DNA of 64,000 bases, taken from NCBI GenBank assembly GCA_050084985.1, contig JBITNC010000001.1, positions 91,946,001 to 92,010,000 on the forward strand. The letters are read 5' to 3'. This document shows, in pieces, positions 33,241-46,060 of this stretch. The stretch's first letter is position 1, and each line of letters opens with the position of its first letter. The notes under the pieces are model-generated. The model was not told the origin of the DNA, ran no database searches, and saw nothing but the letters and a program-made list of their open reading frames with translations. The DNA comes from Nageia nagi. Its lineage: Eukaryota; Pinophyta. The position numbers were made by a program, and so were the translations under genes.

Positions 33241-36200
33241 GCTAGTTCAGTGGTTGGATTACTTATGTTTATATCTCATGTTTAGACTTATGAATTTTTA
33301 TCATACTATGTCATTTATGTTTTGAGATCATGGGGGGCATGATTATTTCTAATGTTTTGACATGTCATTTGTAGGCTTATTTTTTTATTACCTTATCTAT
33401 TTTTTGGATCATTGTAGTTATGATCGATGGTTAGCTTTTCTAGATGTGATGAACACTTGGTTATATATTTTTTGATATATATGATGATAGCTTTAGGCTT
33501 TTATATACATGTTTTAGTATCATATTGATGTATGTTTATGTTTTTCATGTTTTTTAGATGTATCTGTTAAAATAGAAATGCATGAAAGTTTATTTTTATA
33601 TTTTCATTTAGTTTAAACACCTTATTTATGATATGATTTATAAATTCAAAGTGATATTTATGTGTATATAGTACTAGTATGTTTATAGAACAAGATTTGA
33701 TTTATAGGAGAATAGAATTAGATGCATCATTTTTTATTTTTTTGGCTACTTTTATACATGGTTTTAAACATAATATATTGGTATAAACATATGTGATATC
33801 ATAAATAATGTGAATGTATAAATATAAAACATACACAAGATTTACAACACTTTATGAATGTATGGATGTAATAGTGGATGCACATAAATGTATATGTACA
33901 AATGAATGTAAGATGTATGAAACTTAAATGGCCTAAGATTTTTATGAATGACATAATAACTTAGACATCAATCTTAATGCTTTGGCAACTTATCAAGTTT
34001 TTATAATAATAGTAGTGATGGTATGGAATGAATATATAAATAAAGAAGTGTAATAAATAACACCTTCAATACTTAGTTTCATTAATCGATCTTCTACGTT
34101 GGTCAAATCTACAAGGGATGATATAAAAAAAGATCATAATATACTTAAGTTTACCATAAACTCATGTGTGTGCAATGAGGTTTATTTCCTTCTCTTAACA
34201 TTTGCAAACTAAATACCCTAGAATTATAAATTATGAGATATGATTTTTTTTTGTAAGGTATGCTTCACTACCAAAAAGTGTCCATAGCCCTAGTGAAGAA
34301 TAACCCCTTCATCCTATTTCCAACCTTGCTCTATTGCCAACCAAGCATCTATATACTTGATAGAGGATGCTGCAATGGTTCAAGAATTATACATATTTTT
34401 TCTCTTTATTCTTTTTTTAATCCTATCTCTTGGGTTGAGGATGAAGCAAAAAAGTGGGAAAAATCATACTCAAATTTATGCTCAAGAAGTATCCAATTCT
34501 TGATTATTTTGAGTTTTAAATATGAGAAGTGTATGAGCTTATTAGTGCACTGCCATATATCATAGTTATGTCTTTTTATCATCCTAAGTTTTTTAAATAT
34601 CAACATAGGATTTTTCCACTAAAACTAAATATGAATAGAGTATTTATTGCCTACCTCTTCATTCATAAGTACAACTATATACATAAATGAATATTATGTG
34701 GATGTATGTATGATGTGTGGATATATATAACTTGATTATTTACCTTCCTCATAATGATTGATATCTAATAATTATGACATTCAAGGTAAAAGACTAAATA
34801 TTTATGAATAAAGTGGGATGATATGAACACATGGGCAGCACATCCAGTAGCCAAGATGCTTTAGAAGTATATCTTTTGAGTATATATACATATATACATT
34901 TTTAATGATTTATGGTTTTTATATTTTTTTATGAATTTTCCAAATTTTTAATGTTTTTATATGTTTTAATGTTTTTGTATTTTTTGATGATGATGATTTT
35001 TTATTAATCATCTTTTCTTTTAAATTTTTCTTAAATGAATAAAAATCTGCATCAAATCATCATGAGTGAAAGGATGGAAATTATGAGTATGAATGGTATG
35101 ATTAGTAACCCATTATGTATAACCATGTGTGACAAACATTGACAACATAAAATCCCATCACCAAAGGTCTATAAACAATAAATAGGCTATGGGGATGTCA
35201 TAAAAGGGATCTTCTTTAGGGTGCAAAATATGTGGCCCATAAAACATAATAAATTTAACCACCAAGGGAGTAACAAAAACATTAATCATAATTCTTCATA
35301 TAAAATTAGGTTTGGAGAACATGTGGATAAGATTTTGGAGGAACTCTTTGTTAGGGATATCATAGATTATGCGGGTTCCCCAACAAGGTTGGTGGTCCAT
35401 AAATATCTCTATCTGATGAGAGTTTTTGATGGCATCATAGGCTCTATCAAACTTTTCTAAGGCAATGGTTAAGGTGACCATGGACAAAATTTGATGCTAT
35501 ATACTCTTAGGTAATTGATGAAAACTATCTTGTTCTAACTCTGGATGTTAGATTGGATCTCCTAGAGGGCCATTGGGAAATGTACAACATGATCAAGAAA
35601 TGCAAAGGGATGTCAATTCCCATGGGATAGGAGCATCATAATGTGAAATCCCTTCCCACAATCTAGTGGGAGGATGAATGCAATGTAGATGAATCATGAT
35701 GCTAGATATAGTCAACCACCTACAGTATCATATGCAAGCATTTTTTTGAATTTGTATAAAGTTTTTTAAATTTAAATATATATATACACATATATTTATT
35801 TATACAAGAAAGATTTTATTTAATAATAATTTTTTAAAATATTTACATGTGTTTTAAATGGTTGTATTTTTTATTTATTTTATTATTATAATTTTTTAGA
35901 ACAAAAAACTTTTTACAACTCTCCAATGATAAAGGTTCTTTTTTTTTTTATGGATAACCCAACCTTTATAACCCAAGAAATAAAAGTACAAAGGTTGAAA
36001 TGAGGAACAAGTAGGTCCTTATCCTAGGATGTATGGTTGATAATGAATCGAATGCAAAATAAGTGGCAAGATTGGTGGATGATGCTTGAACTTCTTTATA
36101 ATACATTTTGGCCTAGATGATTATGTTGAGGCTTCACCATTCTCAATAAGTGGAAGGTAGGATGGAATCCCTAAGGATTATGGATAATGAGGGGGAATTA

Positions 36201-36276
36201 ATGATGCAAGAAGGATTGTGCTCTTTATGAGATACTAGACATACTCATTTTTCACTAGTTTAATTACAACCTCACT
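33241..36276. other. element A: AT-rich region between PMD and ORF2
   Basis: About 3 kb of AT-rich sequence corresponding to B's 56001-57860. Open stretches such as 34260-34565 and 35221-35460 on the plus strand have no recognised domain and no counterpart in B that I can see, so they are not called genes. Confidence 0.45.
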
Positions 36277-37250
36277 TTATCTTTGCTTAAAGCATTCTAA
36301 GATCCTTTGAAACCTTGGTTTTACATTAATTGGATTATTTACATAATAATTTATGCTGAATAATGAACTATAATCATATATGATTTCATTATGCAAAATT
36401 AAATAGGTATTATAGTCTAGTACCAAGTCATCAATAACCTCAATTATGGAGAGTGATCTCTCATAACATCGAAAAGTTATATGATCAATATAATTTAACA
36501 AAATTTTGGGTCTCTCATAAGGCCAACCCAAGTAGAATAGATGGATCCAATTGGTCAAGGAGTTACTTTTCATCCACATATCCTTTGCTTCTCACTTAAT
36601 AGTTGCTTTAAGATTATCAAATTTTAAGTCCCATGCATTGGTTACTCACTGATTATAAAAATTTATGGCTATAACTTCTTGAATTTCATGTATCAATCTT
36701 ATAGGTATCAATCAATAAAATTATGACTCATAGGATTAAATTGCAATTATGTTTTTTCATTAGTTTCTAATCTTCTTAGCATTACAACTCTTACTTGAAT
36801 GTTATGGGGAGGAAGATTGGGAAATCTTGACCTAATTTGCTAGAATCATTGGTTAATTTTTTACACACATCTAATTGACTATTAAGGCTTATGGATGAAC
36901 ACTGTATAGAAATCATAGATAATTTTATTATGACATGGGTCTCTTAGCATCTAGTCTACCCATGTAAACATAAAATCTTCATTTGGCTAAGTATTAATTA
37001 CTATATTTTGGATTGAATTGTTAAAAAAGAAACTAATTATGATCATGGGGGTTGATATAAGCCAATATCAGCATAACAAGTTTACCATGCGAACTTGTGC
37101 AAAATAATGTGCATGACTTAGGTTGTACATGGCTTTATCCATATAAATCTCCAAGTTATCTCTACAAACACTTATCTCCCATCCTTGGTATCTTTTTGGA
37201 AATAAGTTTAAGGCTAGGATTCTTTATAAATCAATAAGTAAACAAAGAAT
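36277..37250 (-). pseudogene. ORF2 homolog (two-repeat protein) of element A
   Basis: Minus strand. The C-terminal repeat is open at 36277-36579: LFYLGWPYERPKILLNYIDH, then IIYDYSSLFSINYY and KPRFQRILECF. These align with B's ORF2 (FYLLWPIEKPKIIVDYTHN, VVLDFSFLFSSTHY, QTRFECIMNRF). Just upstream AWDLKFDNLKATI matches B's GWDVKINGYQVIV. An N-terminal repeat remnant at about 37030-37200 reads GWEISVCRDNLEI and YWLISTPMIIIS. Gene position, after integrase and before the antisense PMD, is the same as in B. Function unknown; copy broken by stops. Confidence 0.75.
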
Positions 37251-37519
37251 ACTTTTGTTTCTAGGAGAAGTATCTAGGGATAATTCTATGATAGCCTTGT
37301 ATCCTAAATATCTCAGTTTCTCAAACCAAGATTTTTATTGAATACCTCTTTGATAAGCAATTAGTTGGATGCTTTTTCTCTTTTTTGATGTTATTTTCTA
37401 TTTCAAATACATTAAATATGTATAAGTATTAAGAAAAATACTTTTGTTAATTTTTTAACTAAAAAGGCTTATTTACAATATATATAATTTCTAATTAAAA
37501 AAGTTTATTAACTATAGAA

Positions 37520-38760
37520 AGGATGAAGGTGTGTGATATTTATGGGATCATGCTCTTTGTTACCTTCCATATCAACTAAATGATAAGCTTTAGATTCAAA
37601 TTTTCTTTTAATCACATAAGGACCTATCCAATTAGGAGCAAACTTATCATGAAGCTGTCATTCCATTCAAGAAGTTTGTTGGTTTTATATTGAAGGCTTT
37701 AAATATGATTTTGATAAGTACATAAATGCTCTAATGCATTAACTCTTGTTTCATCTATAAGTAGTAATTGATTTAATCTTATTTGAAAAACTACTTCATT
37801 AGTTATATAGTCTTATAATGCAATTCATAAAGAAGGAATTTCTATTTTTTAGGGTAATACCACTTCTACCCTATAAACTAAGGAAAATAGGGTTACCCAA
37901 GTAGGAGTTCAAATACTAGTTTGATAGGAATTCTTGCATGCCAATATTTATGGGAATCATCAACAAATTTTAATAGAATGCTATGAATAATTTTGTTTAT
38001 AGCTTTAGATTGACCATTCCCTTAAGGATAGTAAGGAGTTGAGAAGCTTCAACAAATATGATATCCTTTACATAAATCTTGAACTTCCTTATTTTTAAAG
38101 TTTTTCCCATTATCAATGATAATTTGAGCTGAAATTCTAAAATGACATATAATATGGTTTTGTATGAATTATGCTATCTTTAGCCCTTTTGTTGAGATCA
38201 TAGGGATAGGTTCTACCCATTTAGCAAAATATTCTATAGCAATTATTATAAATTTATGACCTCCTAAAAAAATAGGAGAGATTTGACCTATTAAATATAA
38301 TGCCCATATTGAGAATGGCCATATTGATTGTATGGGTTGTAACATATGTGAGGGTTGATTAAATAAATTTGCATGTTGTTGATATTTAACACACTTTCTA
38401 ACATATTCCATGTAATCACATTCCATAGTAGGTAAGTAATATCCTATATGCATTAATCATTTTATGATTGTGGAGCCACTAAAATGTCCTTTGTAAATTC
38501 CATCATGTGCACATGAAATAGCAATTTATGAATTAGCCTACTCTAAATATCTTATAAATATCCCATCAAAACCCCTACAATATAAGACATCTCCTATCAT
38601 GCAAAAGTGAAAAGCTTTTATCTTGAATGCTTTTCGAGATGATTTTGTTAATTATTTAGATAATACCCCATCTCTTAATAATTTGAACAGTTGTGTATGC
38701 CACAAATTTCTATCCTCCATTGTAATGTCTAAGACTACATGTTCAAATTCATTTTATTCT
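37520..38760 (-). pseudogene. integrase of element A
   Basis: Minus strand. The open part 38169-38453 reads GYYLPTMECDYMEYVRKC and VKYQQHANL (CC of the H2C2 zinc finger), then PIQSIWPFSIWALYLIGQIS and GGHKFIIIAIEYFAKWVEPI. The family has WALDLIG, so the first catalytic Asp reads Tyr. The C-terminus near 37520-37650 reads HDKFAPNWIGPYVIKRKF and HDPINITHLHPFYS, nearly the same as in B. Inactive. Confidence 0.85.
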
Positions 38761-39830
38761 ATTAAGGATTAAATGATTTAAACAATTTCAATAGGGATCA
38801 TTTTTTTATTAGGGTATAAGGGTATTAAAGATTTGATGGAAGCAATAGCATCAGCAAACCTATTAGTTGATCATGGTGCCACTTTTAAATCATATTTTTC
38901 AAAAGATAATAAAATATTTTTCACTAATATCTTATTTTTTTGTAGCAAAGGTTCCTTACATTGAAAGATTTCTTTAACTTGATTTACAATTAACAGTGAA
39001 TCAACCAATGAATTTTACTTTTCTTAATTTTAAGTTTATGGTAGTTTTAATAGCTAAGATTAAGGCTTCATACTCAAGATTATTATTTGTACAAGGAAAG
39101 TTAAGCTTAAATTAATAAGGTATGGGAACTCCTTGGGATGTAATAAATACAACACCTACACCCCCACTTTGTTCACATCTCAATGCATCAAAATATATTA
39201 CCGTATCCCAATCTTCTTTAGATTCTATAGGAATTTCTATTTCATCTAATTGAAATACATGTTCATCTGGTAATTCTATGATGAATGGATTATTGTTAGA
39301 TAATGGTGCCTCAACAATATAATTAGCTATGACTTGTCCTTTAATTCATTTTTGACTTATGAAAAGTAAGTCAAATTCAATTAGATGCATGACCCATTTA
39401 GATGTTCTTGCATTTTGATAAGTTTTATTCATCATATATTTTAGAGGATATACTTAGCAATTATATGTGGTACGGTTTAGCATGTAACATCTTAATTTTT
39501 TGGTTGTGAATACTACCACTAGATAGAAATTTTCCAAATATACATATTTGATCTCATAACTAACTAAAGTTAAACTAAGGTAATATATTTCTTATTATTT
39601 ACTATTCTCATTCTTTTGAGCAAGCATGGTTTCTAAGGCTATTTTTATAGCTAATATATATAACATGAATGGTTCTCCGAGCTTAAGTGTTACTAGAATG
39701 GGTGGTGAAATAAGATAGTGTTTAATCTCGTCAAATGCCTCTTGTTGTTCATTGGCCCAGTCAAAGGTAATACCCTTCTTCAAAATTTTAAGGTTTACAT
39801 TTATCTAACAACTAAGAAATAAAATGTCTT
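38761..39830 (-). pseudogene. dual RNase H region of element A
   Basis: Minus strand. First RNase H at 39595-39783: ITFDWANEQQEAFDEIKHYL and MLAQKNENS. Second, archaeal-type RNase H at about 38850-39210: CEQSGGVGVVFITSQGVPIP, LNFPCTNNNLEYEALILAI. Two successive RNase H domains are characteristic of the Tat clade (Ogre, Retand and relatives). Interrupted by stops. Confidence 0.82.
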
Positions 39831-40690
39831 ATGGCTTGCAACTTTCCCTATAGGCTTTGTAGTTATTTTATATTTTAAGAGGGGGTGACATATTTGTTAT
39901 TAATTTTATTTTGTTAAGATCTACTTCAATCTCTTGCCTAGAAATAATGAAACCCAACAATTTCCTTGATGTTACCCCAAAAACATACTTCTTTGGGTTT
40001 AATCAAAGTTTATGTTCTAGTAACCTATCAAATATTTTAATGAACACTTGGGGGTGATTTTCTCATGTTTTTTATTTAGCTAGCACATCATCTACATAAT
40101 CTTCTATGATATCATGCATGCAATCATGGAAGATGTACATCATGGCTCTTTGATAGGTAGCTCCAACATTTTTTAATCCAAAAGGCATTACTCTATAATA
40201 GAATGTTCCTCATGGTGTTGTAACTATGGTTTTATGATATTCTTTTGATGCTACCTTGATTTGGTTGTATCCTGAAAACCCATCCATGAGTGACAACATT
40301 TCATTTCTTATGGTAGAATCAACCAAGCTATCTATGTTTGGTAATGGAAAGTTGTCCTTAGAGCATGCTTTGTTTAAATCTCTAAAATTTGTACATATTC
40401 AAATCTTCCCCACGGATTTCTTAACTAGTACCATATTAGAAATTCAATCAAAGTAATCAATTGGGTGAATAAACTTGGCTTCTAAAAGCTTTTGTAACTC
40501 TTCTTTTACCATTAAGGTGATTGTAGGATGCATTTTTTGTAGCTTTTATTTAATAGGTCTTACACCTTCCTTTATACTAAGATTATACACTACTAAATTA
40601 GGATCAAGCTCAAGCATATCAACATATTACCATGCGAATATTTCCTATTTTTCCTTAAGTATTGTAATGAACTTTGTTCTCTAATTTTTA
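39831..40690 (-). pseudogene. reverse transcriptase of element A
   Basis: Minus strand. Key blocks: LMVKEELQKLLEAKFIHPID, ICTNFRDLNKACSKDNFPLP (about 40380), SLMDGFSGYNQIKVA, YRVMPFGLKNVGATYQRAM and IEDYVDDVLAK at 40085-40108 (YVDD). It is similar to B's RT but carries more stops. Confidence 0.87.
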
Positions 40691-41781
40691 TTAAGGAATT
40701 TTATTAATTGAATTATTTTAGGGCTATTAGGTTCATTAATTAAATTAATTTTGATGGTTTCTTCAATTAACATGTGAGATCCCTCTTCTAATTGGTTGGG
40801 TATTGGAATCTAATTATTATTGTTGGCATTATATTCTTCATCCTTAGCTTCATATTGATCTTCCAAAGTAGTATTAATATTCAAGTTTGTAGTTTGTAAT
40901 ATTGTATCTATGTATTTGAAATCTTGGATTATAGGTTGTTTAGGAATCAATGTAAAATTTGCAATTTCTTCATCTACTAGAAAGTATGAAGAACTAGAAT
41001 TTTCTAAACCTATTGTCTCAAACTCATTAAACATGCCACTTCCAAATGAATCAAAGTTCATTTAAGGCATTAGATTATCACATATTTTTAAAATATCTAC
41101 CATGTTAATTGATACATCAAAAAATAACTCTCCTAAGAATAATGTTTTAGAGTCTTTGTCATGTTGATTTGTTATCCACTTAGATACTTCGAATAAATTT
41201 TCATATTTTGTAGGCTCTAATTCTAACTCAGTTATCTTGAAACTGGATACTCCTTAATTTTTACTCTTATAACCTAATCGTATTTTATCACTGGGTGATT
41301 GATAATGAATATTAATGGTGTATCTAGGTCCTTATTCATATCATCTTAAACCTTATCCTTTCCAATGAAACCTATCAAAGTATCTTTGGATGAATTATCT
41401 TACATCTAGTGATAAGTATTCTAATGAATCATAAAAAATACCTTCATTAGACTAAGGTAGAGGAAAGATAGGTGGTTCTATAGGACCTTGATATACAAAA
41501 AGTGTTTGATTAGGTAACTACCCTAATGGTACTAATTTCCCCACCACATAAGGAGGCTCTTTAAGTCTTCCTATTTCTTGAGCTATAGGAATATTAAAAA
41601 TAACATCATCAATGGCAAACTCTCCTATTCTATAATCAATTAATTTTATAGTTACAAAATAAATATTAGATAGTTTAATTTTTATTGTATGATTATTATC
41701 TAGTGTATTTACAAGACAAGATGCTTTTGATGATGAAGCTTTGTCTACTTCATCTAACTTTCATGGTCTTTCCTCCCATGC
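40691..41781 (-). pseudogene. protease-RT linker of element A
   Basis: Minus strand. 40810-41061 reads DEEIANFTLIPKQPIIQDF and FKYIDTILQT, matching B's DEVIADFSLIS...VHEFKNVDHIF. The G-patch-like block seen in B is present here only as fragments near 41330-41420. Confidence 0.6.
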
Positions 41782-42420
41782 TTACTTTTTTAGGATTGTT
41801 AGTTTTATTTTTAGTAATGAATCCTTATTAATCTTTAGTTTATAAAGTACTTCAGGATCAACAAGATCTTTTCCCTTTAAAGAACTTGGAGAAGCATCTT
41901 CTTTATTGATATCTACTATTGATACTTTTTCAAGAACCATAAGTAGTGTAAAATAATGAGTAGAGGGAAAGGTAGTCTCCCATAAAAGATGCATATGACT
42001 GCAATGGAAATATGGATTTTCATCACCAAGTACATAGTGTACTATCCCATCATAAATGTATTTCAAGCAATTATGATATGTTGATGTAACACAATACATA
42101 TCTCTAATCCATGGTCTTCCTAGGAGTAAGTTGTATTGTGTTATATCCCCTTCAATAACTTGCAATAGTGTTTGTAAGGTTTTAGATCCCAAGATAATAG
42201 GTAGAGATATAGATCCCATTGTTGAGAACAAAGAATCATTAAAAGATCTTAGTTGTAAGGAATGCACACATATGTGTGAGAAAGGAAGATTATAGTTCTT
42301 ATAGATAGTTGTAGAAATGATATTTAATATAGAACCTTCATCTATTAATATCTTTTTAAAAGCCTTCCTATCTATCTTGGCTATGATATGTATGGGGGAT
42401 CTTGACCTTGTGAATGGTTT
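41782..42420 (-). pseudogene. aspartic protease of element A
   Basis: Minus strand. The active-site block reads ILIDEGSILNII at about 42320-42355, then SISLPIILGSKTLQTLLQVI, EGDITQYNLLLGRPWIRDMY and YHNCLKYIYDGIVHYV. The family cuts the Gag-Pol polyprotein. The catalytic triplet is IDEG rather than DTG or DSG, as in B. Confidence 0.8.
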
Positions 42421-43948
42421 GTTTGCCTAACTTCATGATCATGAAAGGTAATATTGGGTTTTTTTTTTGTTTTAGTATTCTCCATAAAAAACACAAATAT
42501 TTTAAGATCATTAATATCTAATTCAATTATTTTGAATAATTGGTTCATAGCTTCTCTATGATTTTTAGATTGCTATAACAACTCAAATAAGGACATCTTC
42601 ACTTGTGAGTTTTTTAATTGATGTTGCAAAGATGCTTTTACTAAAATATTAGGAGGTTGAGGTATAGGTATATTTGGCTATATAATGCCATCATTTTTTT
42701 TATTGTTGGGAATATCAACTTGCCTTCCTTGCACCCTTTGGGATCTTGTAGTTATGCTTACCATAGAAACAAAAGTAGAAGCATATTGAAACCTTTTATG
42801 TGCTACTTGATTTTGGTGTATTTGTGATGCTATGGTATTTGATTGATGTTGAGGAAGAGAGTTATGATATATTCCTAGATTCTGATTAAGGATAATCAAT
42901 GGGTTATCTACCTATAATCTTCCTTGATCAATCAAATCTTGAACCTTGTGTTGTAATATTATACACTTGCCTATAGTATGGCCCTTTTGATGATGAAACT
43001 AGCAATAATCATTCTCATTGTACCATTTGCTATCTCTTGCATTTGGCCTTTCAAGCTATATTTTAGGCAATATAATCATTTGATGATCCATTATTTTTTT
43101 CACAATATCACACAAAGATTAATCAAAGGAGTAAACTTTCTAGGGGGTGGCCTAGGTTTTCTTTCATCATTTTGTAGAGTAGGTGTATTTTGCATAAGGT
43201 TTGATTCTCCATCTTTAAGATAAGAAAATTTATTAATTGGAATTAGATTTATTGATTGTTCAGCTTGATTTCCATTTCTAATGTAAGGCTCTTTATTTTT
43301 ACCCTTTAATTCTCCATCTTGGATTTTAACCTTTTTTATCACAATAGCTTGAGAAATTACTTCTTCAAATGTCTTATCTTGTTAAATCAATAAGGTGCTA
43401 GTGATGGATATTAGACAACTTTGACTAAATATTTTTATTACTTCTTCTTATGGCAAAGTATAAGGCATGCTTGTCAAAATTACCCTTCATCTTGAAATGA
43501 TGTCTGTAATTGTCTAATCCTAAAATTGTTGCAATCCTATAAGATTAGTTATGGAGGTTTTGTATTTAATATTTATCCTAAAGTGCTCTAAGAATAAATT
43601 AGCCTATTATGCATATGTTGTGATACTATGTTTGGTTAAGTTGTTGTATCAGTCCATCACGTTTCCAACAAGTGTCATAGGAAAGATACATAACATTAGA
43701 GCATCATTGTTGGAAATTATATAACTTGAATATTTAAATCATCTCAGATGTTCTTTAGGGTCCTTATTTCCTTTGAAAGATTCAAATTTTGGAATCTTAA
43801 TTTGGAAAGGGATATCTATCTTAAGAACACTAGGGTGTATGGGCTCATTACAAATTATTTTGTAAGAGAATTTATGCTTAATTTGTTATCATAACATTTT
43901 TTCAATTTCTATTAACCTTTCATCAAAGTCATTAACTAGTTGCATAGG
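42421..43948 (-). pseudogene. Gag of element A, C-terminal part
   Basis: Minus strand. From the junction at 43948: MQLVNDFDERLIEIEKM, then the conserved ICNEPIHPSVLKIDIPFQIK and PKFESFKGNKDPKEHL, Gag core remnants, KVKIQDGELKGKNKEPY, RKPRPPPRKFTPL, a knuckle with FHHQKGHTIGKC (about 42990-43010), and NQNLGIYHNSLPQHQ before protease. The order equals that in B. The N-terminal half continues at 61839. Confidence 0.82.
43944..43948. other. target-site duplication ATAGG of element B, left copy
   Basis: ATAGG just before TGTAGACACC, repeated at 61839-61843 after the right LTR. Confidence 0.92.
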
Positions 43949-44797
43949 TGTAGACACCTAAAAATGTCCCTTTTTAACTAGTAAACATTGAAATAATCAT
44001 AACTCTTTACGATAATATAAAATAGGTTTAAAAAACCATGTTATTGGATAAGTCCCATCGAGTACATGCAAAATGAGTGGTCACATGACTCTTTTTAGGT
44101 AAAATTGGCTATTTGGCGGTCATTTTAATATTGTTACAAAACTAAAAACTAGTCGCCATCGACCCAAAATAGTCATCGATGTTTTGAGGTGATCACCGAC
44201 GTTTGCATAGTAATCGTCGATGACTCTGTAACAGCCGAACAAGAAACCAAAATAGTGAGAGAAAGTTGAAACATTTCATTCTTCCAAGATGATGTGGATA
44301 GAGGGGGTCAGTTACGACCTACGGTGGCTTTTTACTTCCCCTTACCGACCTTAAAACATCTCACCCAAAATCTATAAATACAAGCCAATACAAAGCAATA
44401 GAGAGAGGATCTTGACCCAATTTTGAAGTAGGGTAATGCTACCAAAATCTTGTGAGCTCATACCTTTTATTGTTTTATGTTAGCTTCAATTTAATACATG
44501 TCATACATAGATTCTTTGATGTTATTGTCTTTTGCATGTGTGTAGGATTTACAGGTTATCCATATCAAGGAGAGAAGCAATCAAATCAAAACAATGAAGA
44601 TCTAATACCTTCATTTTGGCAAATGGCATTTGTAAAAGTCCCTTCCAAGGGCAAATTGTAGTTTGAGCTAAAAATCAATATCAATTTATAATTACAACAT
44701 TTCTACCTATTTTTACATAATTTGAGGTTCAGTGAAAATTTAAGAATAATTTGTATTTTATGTTATTCTACATTCCAACTCTATTTTCACTGCAACA
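43949..44797 (+). repeat. 5' LTR of element B
   Basis: TGTAGACACC...CACTGCAACA, 849 bases. TATAAATA at 44373-44380 in ATCTATAAATACAAGCC. Upstream of the TATA box are CpG-containing repeats (GATCACCGACG, TCGTCGATGACTC at about 44150-44230). Confidence 0.96.
44373..44380 (+). promoter_or_regulatory. TATA box in element B 5' LTR
   Basis: TATAAATA, conserved in the 3' LTR at 61414-61421 and in the LTR of element A. It points into the element. Confidence 0.65.
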
Positions 44798-44800
44798 TTC

Positions 44801-44818
44801 TAGCACTAGAAGGAGGGC
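44801..44818 (+). promoter_or_regulatory. possible primer-binding site of element B
   Basis: TAGCACTAGAAGGAGGGC three bases after the LTR. It would start TGGCGC if two G-to-A deamination changes are allowed, as a tRNA-complementary site should. The tRNA is not assigned. Confidence 0.4.
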
Positions 44819-45339
44819 CCTTCCGTTATTGATAGGGAGGTTTTTTATTTATGTTAAAAATGATTTTACCTTTCTATTATCTAGTTTATTTGAATTTTTT
44901 CATATACTAACTTTAAATTTTATGTTCTATACTTTTTAGGAAATCTATTGTAGAAACACCAACGATTGGAATTAGATGTCGGTGACTCAAAAGGAATGCT
45001 AGCAATTTACAAAGTAATCCAAACTAAATGTCGGTAATTTCATTATAAACGCCAGCAATTGGAATTAGACATCGGTGACTCAGAATAAATGCCAATGATC
45101 TCTATTTAAATGTTGGTGACTCATATTCCAGGTCATTTTGTCTCCTTTTGTTATTTCTAAAAAAAAATAAAATAAAATATATAATATATTATTAAAATGG
45201 AAGGATACTTTTGAATGTGATTCCTTTGCCTAGAATGCATATAAGAATGGGTAGAAAAGGTTAAATGCATTTTTTTTATTAATTTATTTTATGTAAAATC
45301 TTATGTATTTATTTTCATATTTTGGGTGAAGGGTACATA
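44819..45339 (+). other. element B leader, proximal part
   Basis: No gene. At 44950-45130 it holds five or six variants of the motif GTCGGTGACTC / GCCAACGATTGGAATTAGA, the same motif family as in the LTR and 3' region. Confidence 0.6.
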
Positions 45340-46060
45340 CACATTAATACTTTTTATCTTGTCTACTTATGCTCTCCCTTTGCGCTTCATGCGATCTTAA
45401 GTGACCAAAATAGACCTGATAAGAAGGAGTAATTAATTTTTCTTTTCTTTCACATTCACACTATCATTAATTTGGTTAATTTATCCACACATAATGACCT
45501 CTTACCAAGTTTTCCCTTACCACTCCATTGGAGGTCGAAGGGATATGTGACTAGTAAGAGGAGGTAATTTACTACACATAATACTTCCATAATTGGAAGG
45601 AGTAAAAGAATCACATTAAAAGGAATGAACTTAAGGAAAATAAATCAATTTTTGGGTAGTGTAAATCATATTAAAAGGTTAATAAATTGGAGGGATATGA
45701 ATACACTAAGTACTTTCACTTAACAAAGTATGCTCTCACTTTTGCGCTTCAAGCGATCCTAAGTGATCAGAAATAAGTTAAGTGAAAGAGGTAAAATTTA
45801 TTCACATTTTATTTGGAAATATACTTCACATTAACACTCTTAAAGATGTCTACCCTTACCACTCCATTGGAGGTCGAAGGGATATGTGACTCTTGGAAGA
45901 GTAATTGAACCTCACTTAATTAATTTATCTACACTTAATGGCTTTTTACTAAGTTAGCTCTTACCACTCCATTGGAGGTTGAAGAGATATGTGACTAGTA
46001 AGAAGAGGAAATTTATCACATATAAAACTTCCACAGCTGGAAGGAGTTAATGAACATCAT
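45340..46060 (+). ncRNA. structured leader: array of repeated stem-loops in element B RNA
   Basis: Long inverted arms enclose conserved inner hairpins. Arms: 45354-45365/45411-45422, 45498-45505/45554-45561, 45714-45724/45777-45787 (TTTCACTTAAC, 11 perfect pairs), 45836-45841/45897-45902, 45942-45951/45996-46005. Inner type 1 (near 45375 and 45742) is GCGCTTCAAGCG. Inner type 2 (about 45514, 45852, 45958) is CCCTT...CTCCATTGGAG...AAGGG, and in the third copy both strands change to CTCTT...AAGAG. A third hairpin, CTTCC-loop-GGAAG, follows at about 45586 and 46030. A similar unit occurs in the leader of A (63902-63996). The role is unknown; packaging, dimerisation or translation control are possibilities. 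Confidence 0.7.

Noticed and set aside
34260-35460. Plus-strand ORFs of 101 and 79 codons in the 3' part of element A
   Set aside because: No domain, no counterpart in B, and AT-rich composition.
44452-44661. 69-codon ORF in the LTR of B, also open in the other LTR (61493-61702)
   Set aside because: The LTRs are about 95 percent identical, so the shared frame is expected. The differences include several amino-acid changes and no domain is recognised.
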